DNA of 64,000 bases, from assembly GCA_016791105.1 (NCBI GenBank), contig JAEUNM010000118.1, forward strand, positions 1 through 64,000. Reading direction: 5' to 3'. Position numbers and translations under genes: made by a program. This DNA comes from Rhodocyclaceae bacterium (GTDB lineage: Bacteria > Pseudomonadota > Gammaproteobacteria > Burkholderiales > Rhodocyclaceae). Of this stretch, positions 1-8,992 are shown one piece after another. The notes beneath the pieces were generated by a model that saw nothing but the letters and a program-made list of their open reading frames with translations, had not been told where the DNA came from and searched no databases. Positions within the stretch are counted from its first letter, which is position 1. Each line of letters opens with the position of its first letter.

Positions 1-1
1 C

Positions 2-1327
2 CTGCTGCGTTTCGATGCCGATAGCGGCAGCCTGGACGCCCACCCGCTGGTGCGCGAATATATTGCGCTGCGCCTGGAAAAGGACCAGATTGAGGCCTGG
101 CGCGAAGGCCACCGCCGCGTATACGTTCAGCTCAAAACCGACACCCCGCAGCGCCCGGACGGTTTGGCCGGCCTGCAGCCGCTGTACCAGGCCGTGGCCC
201 ACGGCTGCAAGGCGGGGCTGTACCAGGAGGCTTTGTACGAGGTGTACGTCGACCGCATCCTGCGCGGCACCGGGAACGACGGTTTTTACAGCACCAGGAA
301 GCGCGGCGCCGTCGGCGCCCTCCAGGGGGCGGTGGCCGGCGTTTTGGTGGTAACCAGGCGGCGGGCCGCGCCGCAACGGGAAGACGCCGACCAGGGCTGG
401 CTGCTCAACCAAGCCGCAACCCGCCTGCGCGCGCTGGGCCGGCTCGCGGAGGCGCTGGAGCCCATGCGCGCGGGGGCGGAAATAGACGTGCGCCGCGAGG
501 TCTGGAAAAACGCCGCCATCATCTACGGCAACCTCAGCGAACTGCAACTCACCCTGGGCCGACTCGCCACTGCCGTGCAGGATGCGGCCCGCGCGGTGGA
601 ATACGCCGACCGCAGCGGCGACGCGTTTTTCCGCATGGTCATGCGCACCACCCTGGCCGACGCCAGGCAGCAGCAGGGCGAAACCGGGCAGGCCCAGGAG
701 GGCTACACCGAGGCCGAGTCCATGCAGGCGGAACACCAGCCCGAGTACCCGCTGCTCTATTCACTGCAGGGGTTCCAGTACTGCGAACTGCTGCTGGCCC
801 CGATGGAGCGTGCGGCCTGGCGGGGCGTGGGAGATGAGGCGGCCTTGCAGGCCAGTGCCGAGGTGGCGCGGCGGGCGGCGCAGACCCTCGCATGGGAAGA
901 AACATGGCCCGAGGCACCCCTCTTGGACTTCGCCCTGCACCACCTTACGCTAGCCCGCTGTGCCCTCTACACCGACCTGCTGCAAAACCGCCCGCCCGGC
1001 GACGACGCCCGCCGCGAATGCGAATCCGCCGTATCCGGCCTGCGCGCCGCCGGATACCAAGACCACCTTCCCCGCGGCCTGCTCACCCGCGCCTGGCTGC
1101 GCCACGCCTGCGGGGACACCGCCGGCTGCCGCACCGACCTGCAAGAGATCGAAACCATCGCCAGCCGCGGCGGCATGAAACTGCTTCTCGCCGACCTCGC
1201 CCTCACCCGCGCCCGCCTGTTCCGCGACCGCGCCCAACTCCAGCTCGCCCGCGATCTCATCACCGAATGCGGCTACGGCCGCCGCCTGCCCGAACTGCAA
1301 GACGCCGAGGCCATGCTATGCCGCTGA
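2..1327 (+). CDS. TPR-repeat protein, C-terminal part; probable STAND/NACHT-type NTPase (5' end outside window)
   Basis: The frame is already open at the window edge and ends at TGA 1325-1327, so only the last 441 residues are visible. They start with a stretch containing LDAHPLVREY (about residues 11-20 of the visible part). That string commonly marks the end of the winged-helix region of NB-ARC/NACHT-type NTPases, just before helical repeats. The rest is helical, with TPR-like helix pairs clearest around visible residues 130-260. No Walker motif is in view, so the NTPase assignment is inference from the HPLVREY motif. A GTG at base 50 is in frame but lies inside this conserved string, so it is not the start. 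The last 400 bases are strikingly C-rich on this strand. The CHAT gene follows 129 bases downstream in the same direction, and TPR/STAND proteins often pair with CHAT proteases. Confidence 0.7.
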   Translation: MLRFDADSGSLDAHPLVREYIALRLEKDQIEAWREGHRRVYVQLKTDTPQRPDGLAGLQPLYQAVAHGCKAGLYQEALYEVYVDRILRGTGNDGFYSTRKRGAVGALQGAVAGVLVVTRRRAAPQREDADQGWLLNQAATRLRALGRLAEALEPMRAGAEIDVRREVWKNAAIIYGNLSELQLTLGRLATAVQDAARAVEYADRSGDAFFRMVMRTTLADARQQQGETGQAQEGYTEAESMQAEHQPEYPLLYSLQGFQYCELLLAPMERAAWRGVGDEAALQASAEVARRAAQTLAWEETWPEAPLLDFALHHLTLARCALYTDLLQNRPPGDDARRECESAVSGLRAAGYQDHLPRGLLTRAWLRHACGDTAGCRTDLQEIETIASRGGMKLLLADLALTRARLFRDRAQLQLARDLITECGYGRRLPELQDAEAMLCR

Positions 1328-1456
1328 ACCCACAGCGCCAGCCGCCTCTGCCCTGCCCCACCCGCGCACCCGCAGGGGCTCAAGAAAACGGCTCGCCGTC
1401 TCCCAGCCCATACCCCAGCTACCGTGTCCGCGCCTCAAGCTCCAGGAGCCACCGCC

Positions 1457-4400
1457 ATGTCCGATGAAAAGCCCGCACTATTCCGCCTCGAGCTGAATGC
1501 CGCCCACAAAAGCCGCGACGATTTGCCGGACTGGAGCGGGGACAGTTATGCGCTGGCGGGCGGCGCGCCGGCGCGCGAGGCGCAGGCGCTGCCGCTGGTG
1601 GAATTGCATGAAGGCGATGTGGTGGAACTGGAACTGCAGGACGGTTCCCACATCCTGGTGGCTGCCGCCGACGTGGAAACTTACCTGGGGCCGGCGCCGG
1701 CCCGCGGTGGCCAGGCACACGAGCCGGGACTGATACGTGTCGGCAACAGCCTGCGCCTGGCCGGTACGGCGCAAAGCCGTGACGGTTTCGGCGCCTGGCT
1801 GCTGAAAGCCCTACATGTCTATCGCAGGGGGCCGGCGGCGGTGGCAGCGGTCACGCTGGCGGGCGGTTTTCAGGACAAACAACTGGAAAATCGGCTCGGG
1901 CTTTATCAGATCGGGCTGGCGCAGTGGCAATTGACCAAGCTGGATAGCCTGCCCGCGAGCGATCAGCCCAACCTGCTATTCATCCACGGTACCGCATCCA
2001 GTTGCGCCGGCAGCTTCGCCGCGCTGTGGGGCGGCGAGGGCTGCCAGGTGGACGCCCGCGAGAATTTAACGAAGTGGTACGCAGGCCGCGTATTTGGCTT
2101 CGAACACCGCAGCCTGACCGAAAGCCCGCTCGCCAATTCGCTGGATTTGATCAACGCCCTGCCCGCCGGCACCCGCCTGCATGTGGTGAGCCACTCGCGC
2201 GGCGGCATGGTGGGCGAAATACTGGCGCGCGCCAATCGCAGCGGGGCCGACCCGTTTACCGAGGCCGACATCCAGCGCTTCACGGACCAGGCGCGCGCGA
2301 GCGGGCGTAGCGGCTACGAACTCGACGCCAGACGTCTGCAGGAGCTGAACGCGCTCATGAAGGCGCGGAACATTCAGGTCGAACGTTTCGTTCGCGTCGC
2401 GGCCACGGCGCGCGGCACCACGCTGGCTTCGGGCCGGCTGGACCGCTGGGCCAGCGTCATGCTGAATCTGCTCGGGCGGGGGTTGAAACTCATTCCCGCC
2501 GCGGCTGGAGCAGTGCCGATTTACGACGCATTCAAAAGTTTCCTGCTGCAGGTGGTGAAAGAACGCACCGACGCCCGCAGCCTGCCGGGCCTGGAAGCCA
2601 TGATGCCGGATTCGCCCCTGGTGGCACTGCTCAATGCGCCGGACGTGCAGGTGCAATACCCGCTGCACGTGGTGGCGGGTGACTACGCCGGCGACAGCTT
2701 GCTCGGCCGTCTGGGCGACTGGCTGAGCGAATCCTTCTATGGCGGTGCAACCGATCTGGTGGTGAATACACCCTCCATGAGCGGCGGCGCGGCGCGCCGG
2801 GCGGGCATATTTTTGAAGTCCGTATCCGGTTCCGACGTCACCCATTTCAGCTATTTCAGGCGCAAGGAAAGTGCGCTGCCGCTGCTTGAAGCACTTGAGG
2901 GCAAAAGCGATTCCTTCGTGCTTCTGGACGCGCCGTCGCGCGAAATTCTGGCGCGCGGCGGCAATCGAAAGCTGGAAAAGGCCAATGCACCCATAGTCCT
3001 CATGCTGCCGGGCATCATGGGCAGCCAGTTGGCGCGCGACGGCGACACCATCTGGTTCAACCCGCTGCGCATGATACGGGGCGAAATAGACCGCCTGAAG
3101 GTAGGCGATACGGCCAGCGCAGTCGGCTGGCTGGACATGGCCTATGAGGCTTTTGCCGGGGAACTGGGCAAGACTTACGAAGTCTGGCCGTTTCCCTACG
3201 ACTGGCGGCAGTCGATTGCCGCCGCGGCCGATGCGTTTGCGGCCACGCTGGATTTGGCCATCGCGGCGGCCAAAGCCAGGCGCCAGCCGCTGCGCATCGT
3301 CGCCCACTCCATGGGCGGTCTGGTGGCCCGCCTGGCCTTGAGCCGGAACGATCGCTGGCAGGCGCTGCGCGAAATTCCGGGCAGCCGCATGGTGCAGTTC
3401 GGCACGCCCAACCAGGGTTCCCACAGCATGGCCTGTGTGCTCATGGGGCGCGACGATTTCGTGCGCAAAATCGTTACCTGGGCAGACTGGAAGCACGACA
3501 TGAAAGAATTCCTGAATATCGTGCGGGACTACCCCGGCGTGCTGGAACTATTGCCCTGGACCGGCGACGGCGCCGATTTTTACGACCCCGCGCTGTGGTC
3601 ACAGTGGGCCGCGGAAGACAAATCGAATGCCGCCGCCAGGGCGCGCGACGCGGAAGCGTTCGAGCCGGCGCCGGGCATCCGCAGTGGCTGGCCGGCGCCA
3701 CAACAAAGCCCCCTGAACGAGGCGCGCAAGGTGGTCGAACAGCTCAAGGCGGCCAAGCTCGACCCCGATCTGACGCTCTATGTGGCGGGCCGCAACCCCA
3801 CGCCGGTGGCGCTGCGCTTTCAGAATGGCGCGCTGGAAATAGCCTGGACCGACCAGGGCGACGGCCGCGTGGCCTGGAAAACCGGCATACCGGAAGGCTT
3901 GAAATGCTGGTTCGTGGACGCCGCCCACGGCAGTTTGCTCAGCCACAAGGCGGCGTTTCCGCAATATCTGGAATTGCTGAATAGCGGAACTTGCAGCCTG
4001 CCCGCGCAGCGGCCCATAGCGCGCGACGGCCGCGATGCGGTGTACCTGCCGGCGCCCATGCTGCCGGCGGGGCTATACCCGTCGGCCGACGACATCATCG
4101 CTCTGGCCCTGGGCGCGGATGGCCCGCGGCGCGAGGTGGCGGCCGAATTGCCGCCGGTAGCCATAGAACTTGTGCATGGCAGTCTGAGCGCGGCCACGGC
4201 GCCGGTGATGGTGGGAAGTTTCGCCAACGACGGCGTGCGCGGCAGCGGCGCCTTTCTGGACAAGCATTTGCAGGGCCTGCTCGGCCGCGCGCTGGCCGCC
4301 GGCCGCTATCCGCAGCAGGTGGGCGACGCCACGGTATTCCGCCAGACCGAGCCGAAAGCGCGGCCCGCCGGTGCCATCGTGGTGGGCCTGGGCACGGTAG

Positions 4401-6832
4401 GCATGCTGCGGCCCGGCGATTTGACCAAAGCGCTGACCCAAGGCCTGCTCGAATACGGCCGCACCGTCGCCGAATCCGCCCGCACCGCGGACGCCGCCGG
4501 CCTGGAATTGTGCAGCGTTGCGGTCGGCACCGGTTTTGCCGGGCTTTCCACGGCAGTCGCCGTGCGCTGCCTGGCCGAAGCGCTGCGGCAGGCCCAGCAA
4601 TGTCTGGCCGGCGCCTATGGATCCAGCCTCACGGTGCGCAAACTGACCTTGTTCGAGGACGAAGAAAGCCGCGTAATCGCCGCGGCGCAGGCTTTCATCG
4701 CGCTCGCCGCCGAATCCAGGTACCGGCAATGCCTCCGTTTCGATGGCCGCATACGCAGCGCAGCCGGGGCCTACCGGCGCTATGGCCCCGATCTGCAGGG
4801 ATCAGGCGGCTGGGACCGCGTGCATATCGTGCGCAACCCGGAGGGCGGACTGCGCTTCACGCTGGTGACGGACCGGGCGCGCAACGAGGTGAATGAAGAG
4901 CCCAACCAGCGCCAGGCCGTGGATGGCCTGATTTACAGCGCCACCCAGAGCACTTCGGATCAGCCCGGCCTGTCGCGTGCGCTATTCGAACTGATGGTGC
5001 CCCGGGATTTCAAAAAATCCGTGGCAGATATCGCCGGCCTGGTCATGAGCGTAGATGCCGAAGCCGCCACTTATCCCTGGGAATTGATGCGTGACCAGGC
5101 CGAGCCCTTTGACGCGCCGCTCGCGGCACGCATCGGGCTGGTACGGCAATTGGCCAGCAGCCACGGGCAAAACCGGGTTGCCACGGTTATGGGCAGGCGG
5201 GTATTTCTGGTCGGCGATACGCAATCCGGCTTTGCCGCCCTGCCCGGCGCGCAGCAGGAAGCCAAAGCGCTGGAACAGAAGTTTCGCGCCAAAGGCTACG
5301 ATGCGCTGTGCCTGCAAAGTGCCGATGCGCAAAGCGTGCTGGTCAATTTGCTGGACGGCCAATATCGCGCCATCCATCTGGCCGCGCACGGCACGGTGAG
5401 CGAGGATGCAGGCGGCCTCACCGGCGTGATACTGGGGCCGAAAACCGTATTGACCACGGCACAGGTGAGCAAACTGCCGCGCGTGCCGGAAGTGGTGTTT
5501 CTGAATTGCTGCCACCTCGGCAATATGGACCGCGATGCCAAACCGCGCTGGGGCAAACTGGCCGCCAATCTGGCCACCGAATTTATCGAAATGGGCTGCA
5601 AGGCGGTGGTGGCGGCCGGTTGGGCGGTCGATGACGCGGCCGCCGACAGCTTCGCGCAGGAATTCTGGCAAACCCTGCTGGATGGCAAGGATTTCGGTAC
5701 GGCCGTCCGGCGTGCCCGCATGCACACCTTCCAGCGCCATCCCGGCAGCAATACCTGGGGCGCTTATCAGGCCTATGGCGACCCCGGCTATGTCCTGACC
5801 ACGGAGCGAGGCCGTGAGGAAAGCGGTGATGCGGACCCATTGCCCGTCTATCTGCTGAAAGACCACGCCCTGGCCGAACTGGAAAAGCTGCACGCCCGCA
5901 TTGGTCCCAATGCCGGTAGCGAAAAAGACTATTACCTGCGCCGTCTGCAACGTATCGAAGCGGCGATCCGGGCGCGCTTTTTCGGCGCCGCCGAGGTGCG
6001 CGAATTATTGGGTGCCATCTGGGCCAAACTGGGCGACCGGCAACGCGCCATCGAGCACTACCGCGCGGCCTTGGCGCAGGAAAATGCCGCCGTCAGCCTG
6101 AAGGCGCTGGAGCAATTGGCAAACCTGGAAATACGCCGCGGCGCGGAGGCCGGGTTCCGCAAGCAAGATCCGGCTGCCGCCGACAAAATGATGGATCTGG
6201 GCCGGGCAAGGCTGGAAACACTGTTACACCTGGGCGAAACGGTGGAACGCCTGAGCCTCATGGCGTCTTACTGGAAACATAAAGAAATGTCGCTTGGGCG
6301 CGCTAGCCCAGAGGCCGCGCAGTGCCTGCACAAAATGCTGGCTTGTTACCGTAGCGCGAGCGAGCTTTCGCTGGCGCGCGAGGGCGACCGCGACTACTAC
6401 CCGACCTTGAATTACCTGGACGGCCTGATCGTGCTCGCGGCACAGGGTGAGCGGACAGGCTTCGATGCCGTAACGCCCGAACTGGAAACCTGGCTGGCGG
6501 GCGCGCGCCAGAATGCGCAGCGCCGGTACGCCGAAGATCGCACCTTCTATCACGACTACGCGCAGGTCGACGCGCGGCGCATCGAATTGCTGTGGCAGGT
6601 CGTCCGGGCGGGCGTGGCACTTGGCAGGGATAGCCCGGAATTGACAGGTCTGCTGGAGGAACACCGGGCCGTGTTCCGGGTTTTGGGCGGGGCCAACGAA
6701 CAGGATTCGGCCATCAAGCAACTGAACTGGCTCATCGAACGTATGCCCGACGGCGGTGATCCGGCGGCTGCGGTGCGGACCACGCTGGAACACTGGCGCG
6801 AGATGATTGCGGCGGAGTCAGCATCGGGCTGA
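1457..6832 (+). CDS. Giant CHAT-protease protein with two alpha/beta-hydrolase (lipase-like) modules and C-terminal helical repeats
   Basis: 1791 residues. The ATG at 1457 has AGGAG at 1444-1448, 8 bases upstream, and is preferred over an in-frame GTG at 1424. Modules in order: an N-terminal beta-rich region (about 1-130); a first alpha/beta hydrolase with oxyanion HG near 177-178 and nucleophile S247 in S-H-S-R-G; a second, LCAT/PGAP1-like hydrolase (about 525-850) with LPGIMGS and S618 in A-H-S-M-G-G; a region about 900-1090 resembling the macro-like N-terminal domain of M17 aminopeptidases (weak); a CHAT domain (about 1215-1460) with H1311 in HLAAHG and C1352 in LNCCHLG; and a TPR-like helical tail (about 1470-1791). 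CHAT is a caspase-like clan CD protease fold, and both catalytic residues are present. No signal peptide is obvious, so it is probably cytoplasmic. It lies just downstream of the TPR/STAND gene. The domains are read from motifs; the substrate and biological role are unknown. Confidence 0.85.
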   Translation: MSDEKPALFRLELNAAHKSRDDLPDWSGDSYALAGGAPAREAQALPLVELHEGDVVELELQDGSHILVAAADVETYLGPAPARGGQAHEPGLIRVGNSLRLAGTAQSRDGFGAWLLKALHVYRRGPAAVAAVTLAGGFQDKQLENRLGLYQIGLAQWQLTKLDSLPASDQPNLLFIHGTASSCAGSFAALWGGEGCQVDARENLTKWYAGRVFGFEHRSLTESPLANSLDLINALPAGTRLHVVSHSRGGMVGEILARANRSGADPFTEADIQRFTDQARASGRSGYELDARRLQELNALMKARNIQVERFVRVAATARGTTLASGRLDRWASVMLNLLGRGLKLIPAAAGAVPIYDAFKSFLLQVVKERTDARSLPGLEAMMPDSPLVALLNAPDVQVQYPLHVVAGDYAGDSLLGRLGDWLSESFYGGATDLVVNTPSMSGGAARRAGIFLKSVSGSDVTHFSYFRRKESALPLLEALEGKSDSFVLLDAPSREILARGGNRKLEKANAPIVLMLPGIMGSQLARDGDTIWFNPLRMIRGEIDRLKVGDTASAVGWLDMAYEAFAGELGKTYEVWPFPYDWRQSIAAAADAFAATLDLAIAAAKARRQPLRIVAHSMGGLVARLALSRNDRWQALREIPGSRMVQFGTPNQGSHSMACVLMGRDDFVRKIVTWADWKHDMKEFLNIVRDYPGVLELLPWTGDGADFYDPALWSQWAAEDKSNAAARARDAEAFEPAPGIRSGWPAPQQSPLNEARKVVEQLKAAKLDPDLTLYVAGRNPTPVALRFQNGALEIAWTDQGDGRVAWKTGIPEGLKCWFVDAAHGSLLSHKAAFPQYLELLNSGTCSLPAQRPIARDGRDAVYLPAPMLPAGLYPSADDIIALALGADGPRREVAAELPPVAIELVHGSLSAATAPVMVGSFANDGVRGSGAFLDKHLQGLLGRALAAGRYPQQVGDATVFRQTEPKARPAGAIVVGLGTVGMLRPGDLTKALTQGLLEYGRTVAESARTADAAGLELCSVAVGTGFAGLSTAVAVRCLAEALRQAQQCLAGAYGSSLTVRKLTLFEDEESRVIAAAQAFIALAAESRYRQCLRFDGRIRSAAGAYRRYGPDLQGSGGWDRVHIVRNPEGGLRFTLVTDRARNEVNEEPNQRQAVDGLIYSATQSTSDQPGLSRALFELMVPRDFKKSVADIAGLVMSVDAEAATYPWELMRDQAEPFDAPLAARIGLVRQLASSHGQNRVATVMGRRVFLVGDTQSGFAALPGAQQEAKALEQKFRAKGYDALCLQSADAQSVLVNLLDGQYRAIHLAAHGTVSEDAGGLTGVILGPKTVLTTAQVSKLPRVPEVVFLNCCHLGNMDRDAKPRWGKLAANLATEFIEMGCKAVVAAGWAVDDAAADSFAQEFWQTLLDGKDFGTAVRRARMHTFQRHPGSNTWGAYQAYGDPGYVLTTERGREESGDADPLPVYLLKDHALAELEKLHARIGPNAGSEKDYYLRRLQRIEAAIRARFFGAAEVRELLGAIWAKLGDRQRAIEHYRAALAQENAAVSLKALEQLANLEIRRGAEAGFRKQDPAAADKMMDLGRARLETLLHLGETVERLSLMASYWKHKEMSLGRASPEAAQCLHKMLACYRSASELSLAREGDRDYYPTLNYLDGLIVLAAQGERTGFDAVTPELETWLAGARQNAQRRYAEDRTFYHDYAQVDARRIELLWQVVRAGVALGRDSPELTGLLEEHRAVFRVLGGANEQDSAIKQLNWLIERMPDGGDPAAAVRTTLEHWREMIAAESASG

Positions 6833-7033
6833 TCGGGTGGGATGGCGCGGCCGGGGAACGACGGCCATGTGGGGCGGGTGTAATCTGGCGTGCGGCGGCA
6901 TGCGCTGCGCTTGGCTACGGCGGAGGATGCAGCGCGTTGCCCACGCGGCGCCCCTATCCGCCCAGTCGCGGCGAATCGACGCGCTGCACCCGGTCGCACA
7001 AGCGGACGCATTGGAAATGTCGAATGCCTAAAT

Positions 7034-7351
7034 ATGCTGCCATCACCGCCGAACCAAGCCATGCCAGCGCGTGAACTGGAATTCGCACTGCTCGCCCGCT
7101 GTGCCAGCGCTGCACGCGAGCTTGGCGCCAGCGCCTGCGACCAGCGCGAGGCTAATCTGTTCCGCCTGGCGGGGATGCTCTTGTACCCACGCTTTCCCGG
7201 CGAATCGAAAGCTTTGCTGAAGGCGGCCGAACGCTATTTCACCGCCCATCCGGAAGAAATACTTGCCCCGGCCGAGCTGGTCAGGAAGGGCTGGGTTGTC
7301 AGTCTGCCGCGCTTGCGTGATATGTTGGGTCGCCAGCTCGCAGGGCACTGA
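7034..7351 (+). CDS. Hypothetical protein, about 105 residues
   Basis: I do not recognise this small protein. It is probably a single helical domain: the visible part has amphipathic helices rich in Leu and Ala (around ELEFALLARCASAARELG and KALLKAAERYF), with no signal peptide, transmembrane segment or catalytic motif. The start is uncertain: ATG 7034 and ATG 7061 are both possible, and neither has a good Shine-Dalgarno sequence. It stands between the CHAT gene and the convergent phosphatase gene. Composition and codon-position pattern look coding, but there is no family support. It could be a remnant or a false call. Confidence 0.4.
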   Translation: MLPSPPNQAMPARELEFALLARCASAARELGASACDQREANLFRLAGMLLYPRFPGESKALLKAAERYFTAHPEEILAPAELVRKGWVVSLPRLRDMLGRQLAGH

Positions 7352-7536
7352 GGGCATGCAGAAATTTCCGGCGTTCCATACCGATACCGCGATGGCAGAC
7401 GCCCTGCGGCGATTGTTTGCGGAACATATCTTGCGGTTGCACCTAAACCCGTTACACGCCTGGCGCGTATTGTTCGCAAGCGATCCTCGCCGTGCGGCGG
7501 AATGCGAGCCGGTGTTTTTACCTGCGCCTGCTGCCC

Positions 7537-8745
7537 TCAGCAGGCAAACACCGCCAGCGGCACGCGCATTTCGGCTTCCGATAGTCCGCCATGCACGGCG
7601 GCCAGTTCGTAGGGCCGTTCGTCCGGCAGGATGTCGCGCAGGGTCCAGTCTTCGCGCATGATGAGCGTGTAATCGCCGGTGCGGGCGGCAAATTTGGGGT
7701 GTTGCGGCGGCGGGCCGTACCAGCCGGCGTCTATCAGGTCGGTGCTGCGATAGCCGTCGCATACGTCGTCGAGCTGGGTTGCCATGTAACGCTCGAAATC
7801 CTTGTGGCGCCCGGGCTTGAGGCTGCAGAAGGCGACGCGCCGTTCGCCCCACAGCGGGCGCGCCAGCATGTCGGCAAGTTGCGGGTGATCGTCCAGTTCG
7901 ATCAGGCGGTCCGGCGGTGCGTCTATGAAGCCGTGGTCGGCGGTCACGATCACCAATGTCCCGCTGCCAGCCAGCCGTTGCAGCGCACCTTCCAGGCGCT
8001 GTTCGAAGTCCGCCAGCACGGCCCGCGCCTTGTCCGAATTGCAGCCGTAGCGGTGGCTATAGGCGTCGAAAGCCTCGAAATAGGCGTAGGTGTAGCGCGG
8101 CGGCTGTGGGCCGAGCGCATGTTCGCAAATGCGCTCGAACAGGTCGGCGGTGCCGAAATACCCGCTGCGTTCGGCGTCTCTGCTGTGGGCCTGCGAAAAC
8201 GGCGAATCGTAAATCGGGTCGGGTGACAGCGCCAGGGTGCCGTCCGGCAGGCCCGCCAGTGGCAGGCCGGCGCCGAACAGGATGCGCGCACGCTCGGCCA
8301 GATCGGCGTCCGGCTCTTTCCGCACGCCGCGCCGCGTGAGCGGCAGCACGGCCAGCATGGCGTCCAGTTCGTCGAAATGCATGTGCCAGCCGACCAGGCC
8401 GTGCGTGCGCGGCGGCAAGCCGGTCATGAGCGTGGTGAGCGCGCAGGCGGTGGTGGATAAAAATACCGATGAAAGATCGCTGCACTTGTTGCGGGAAAGC
8501 AATCCCTGCGGCGACAGCGAAGCGATTTGGCGGCTGCCCACGCCATCGGCCACGATCAGCACGATGGAGCGCGCGTCACACCAGGCGCTGTCGTCCACGC
8601 CCATGAGGGGCGGGCAAATTTCCGGCGCCACGCCGCGCGCCTGCATGATGCTGGACATCAGGTTGGCGATGCTGCCGCCCTCGTAATCGGGCAGAAGCTG
8701 GCGCCAGATCTTCGGATTTGGTCCAGTGTCTGTTATATTCCGCAT
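7537..8745 (-). CDS. Alkaline phosphatase superfamily protein (type I phosphodiesterase/nucleotide pyrophosphatase-like)
   Basis: 402 residues. The ATG at 8745 has GGAGG directly upstream (complement of 8751-8755), so the start is firm. The fold signature is clear: IVLIVADGVG with metal-ligand D67, a nucleophile region STTACALTTLMTG in which T99 aligns with the catalytic Thr of nucleotide pyrophosphatases, and TADHGF near residue 270, which supplies further metal ligands. Members hydrolyse phosphodiesters or phosphomonoesters using two metal ions. No signal peptide is visible, so it is probably cytoplasmic, and the substrate is unknown. The gene is divergent from the tRNA gene, whose 5' end is only 11 bases from this start codon, so each gene's promoter must lie inside the other. 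Confidence 0.85.
   Translation of the reverse strand: MRNITDTGPNPKIWRQLLPDYEGGSIANLMSSIMQARGVAPEICPPLMGVDDSAWCDARSIVLIVADGVGSRQIASLSPQGLLSRNKCSDLSSVFLSTTACALTTLMTGLPPRTHGLVGWHMHFDELDAMLAVLPLTRRGVRKEPDADLAERARILFGAGLPLAGLPDGTLALSPDPIYDSPFSQAHSRDAERSGYFGTADLFERICEHALGPQPPRYTYAYFEAFDAYSHRYGCNSDKARAVLADFEQRLEGALQRLAGSGTLVIVTADHGFIDAPPDRLIELDDHPQLADMLARPLWGERRVAFCSLKPGRHKDFERYMATQLDDVCDGYRSTDLIDAGWYGPPPQHPKFAARTGDYTLIMREDWTLRDILPDERPYELAAVHGGLSEAEMRVPLAVFAC
8711..8739 (+). promoter_or_regulatory. Candidate promoter of the tRNA gene, inside the phosphatase coding sequence
   Basis: TATATT at 8734-8739 fits a -10 box 16 bases before the mature tRNA 5' end. TTCGGA at 8711-8716 with 17-base spacing is a poor -35 match (3 of 6). 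Position supports it, because the tRNA must be transcribed from within the first codons of the divergent phosphatase gene. Confidence 0.3.
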
Positions 8746-8755
8746 CTTTTCCTCC

Positions 8756-8829
8756 GGGCCGTTAGCTCAGTTGGTCAGAGCAGTCGACTCATAATCGATT
8801 GGTCACAGGTTCAAGTCCTGTACGGCCCA
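8756..8829 (+). tRNA. tRNA with CAU anticodon, probably tRNA-Ile2 (lysidine type); elongator tRNA-Met possible
   Basis: A full 74-base cloverleaf can be drawn. The acceptor stem GGGCCGT (8756-8762) pairs perfectly with ACGGCCC (8822-8828). The D arm has GCTC/GAGC, the anticodon loop is CTCATAA between GTCGA and TCGAT, and the T arm is ACAGG-TTCAAGT-CCTGT, followed by discriminator A. The bases after it are TCC, so the CCA end is not encoded and must be added by tRNA nucleotidyltransferase. The GACTCATAATC anticodon arm and the TGGTC variable loop resemble bacterial tRNA-Ile2, in which C34 becomes lysidine, more than elongator tRNA-Met. The CAU anticodon alone cannot settle the identity. Confidence 0.95.
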
Positions 8830-8992
8830 TCCTTCCGCGGTGCAAGCCTGCGCCTGCAAATTCCCCGGTTTTCATGTCGTACTTGCGCGCCCTTGCGGTA
8901 CCGTCAGCATCAGGTGCCCTTTGTTTTGTGGATCATGGTACCCGTTTTTGGCGTACCGGCACGCTTGCGCGCCGCTACGCGGGCAAGGCGGC

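Noticed and set aside
2066..3496. A 476-codon open frame on the minus strand inside the CHAT-lipase gene
   Set aside because: It overlaps both hydrolase motifs of the true gene, has low-complexity His/Gln/Arg composition and no plausible ribosome site.
7356..7661. A possible small plus-strand gene between the hypothetical gene and the phosphatase
   Set aside because: It would overlap the phosphatase coding region by about 125 bases and turns Arg/Ala-rich there; no ribosome site is convincing.
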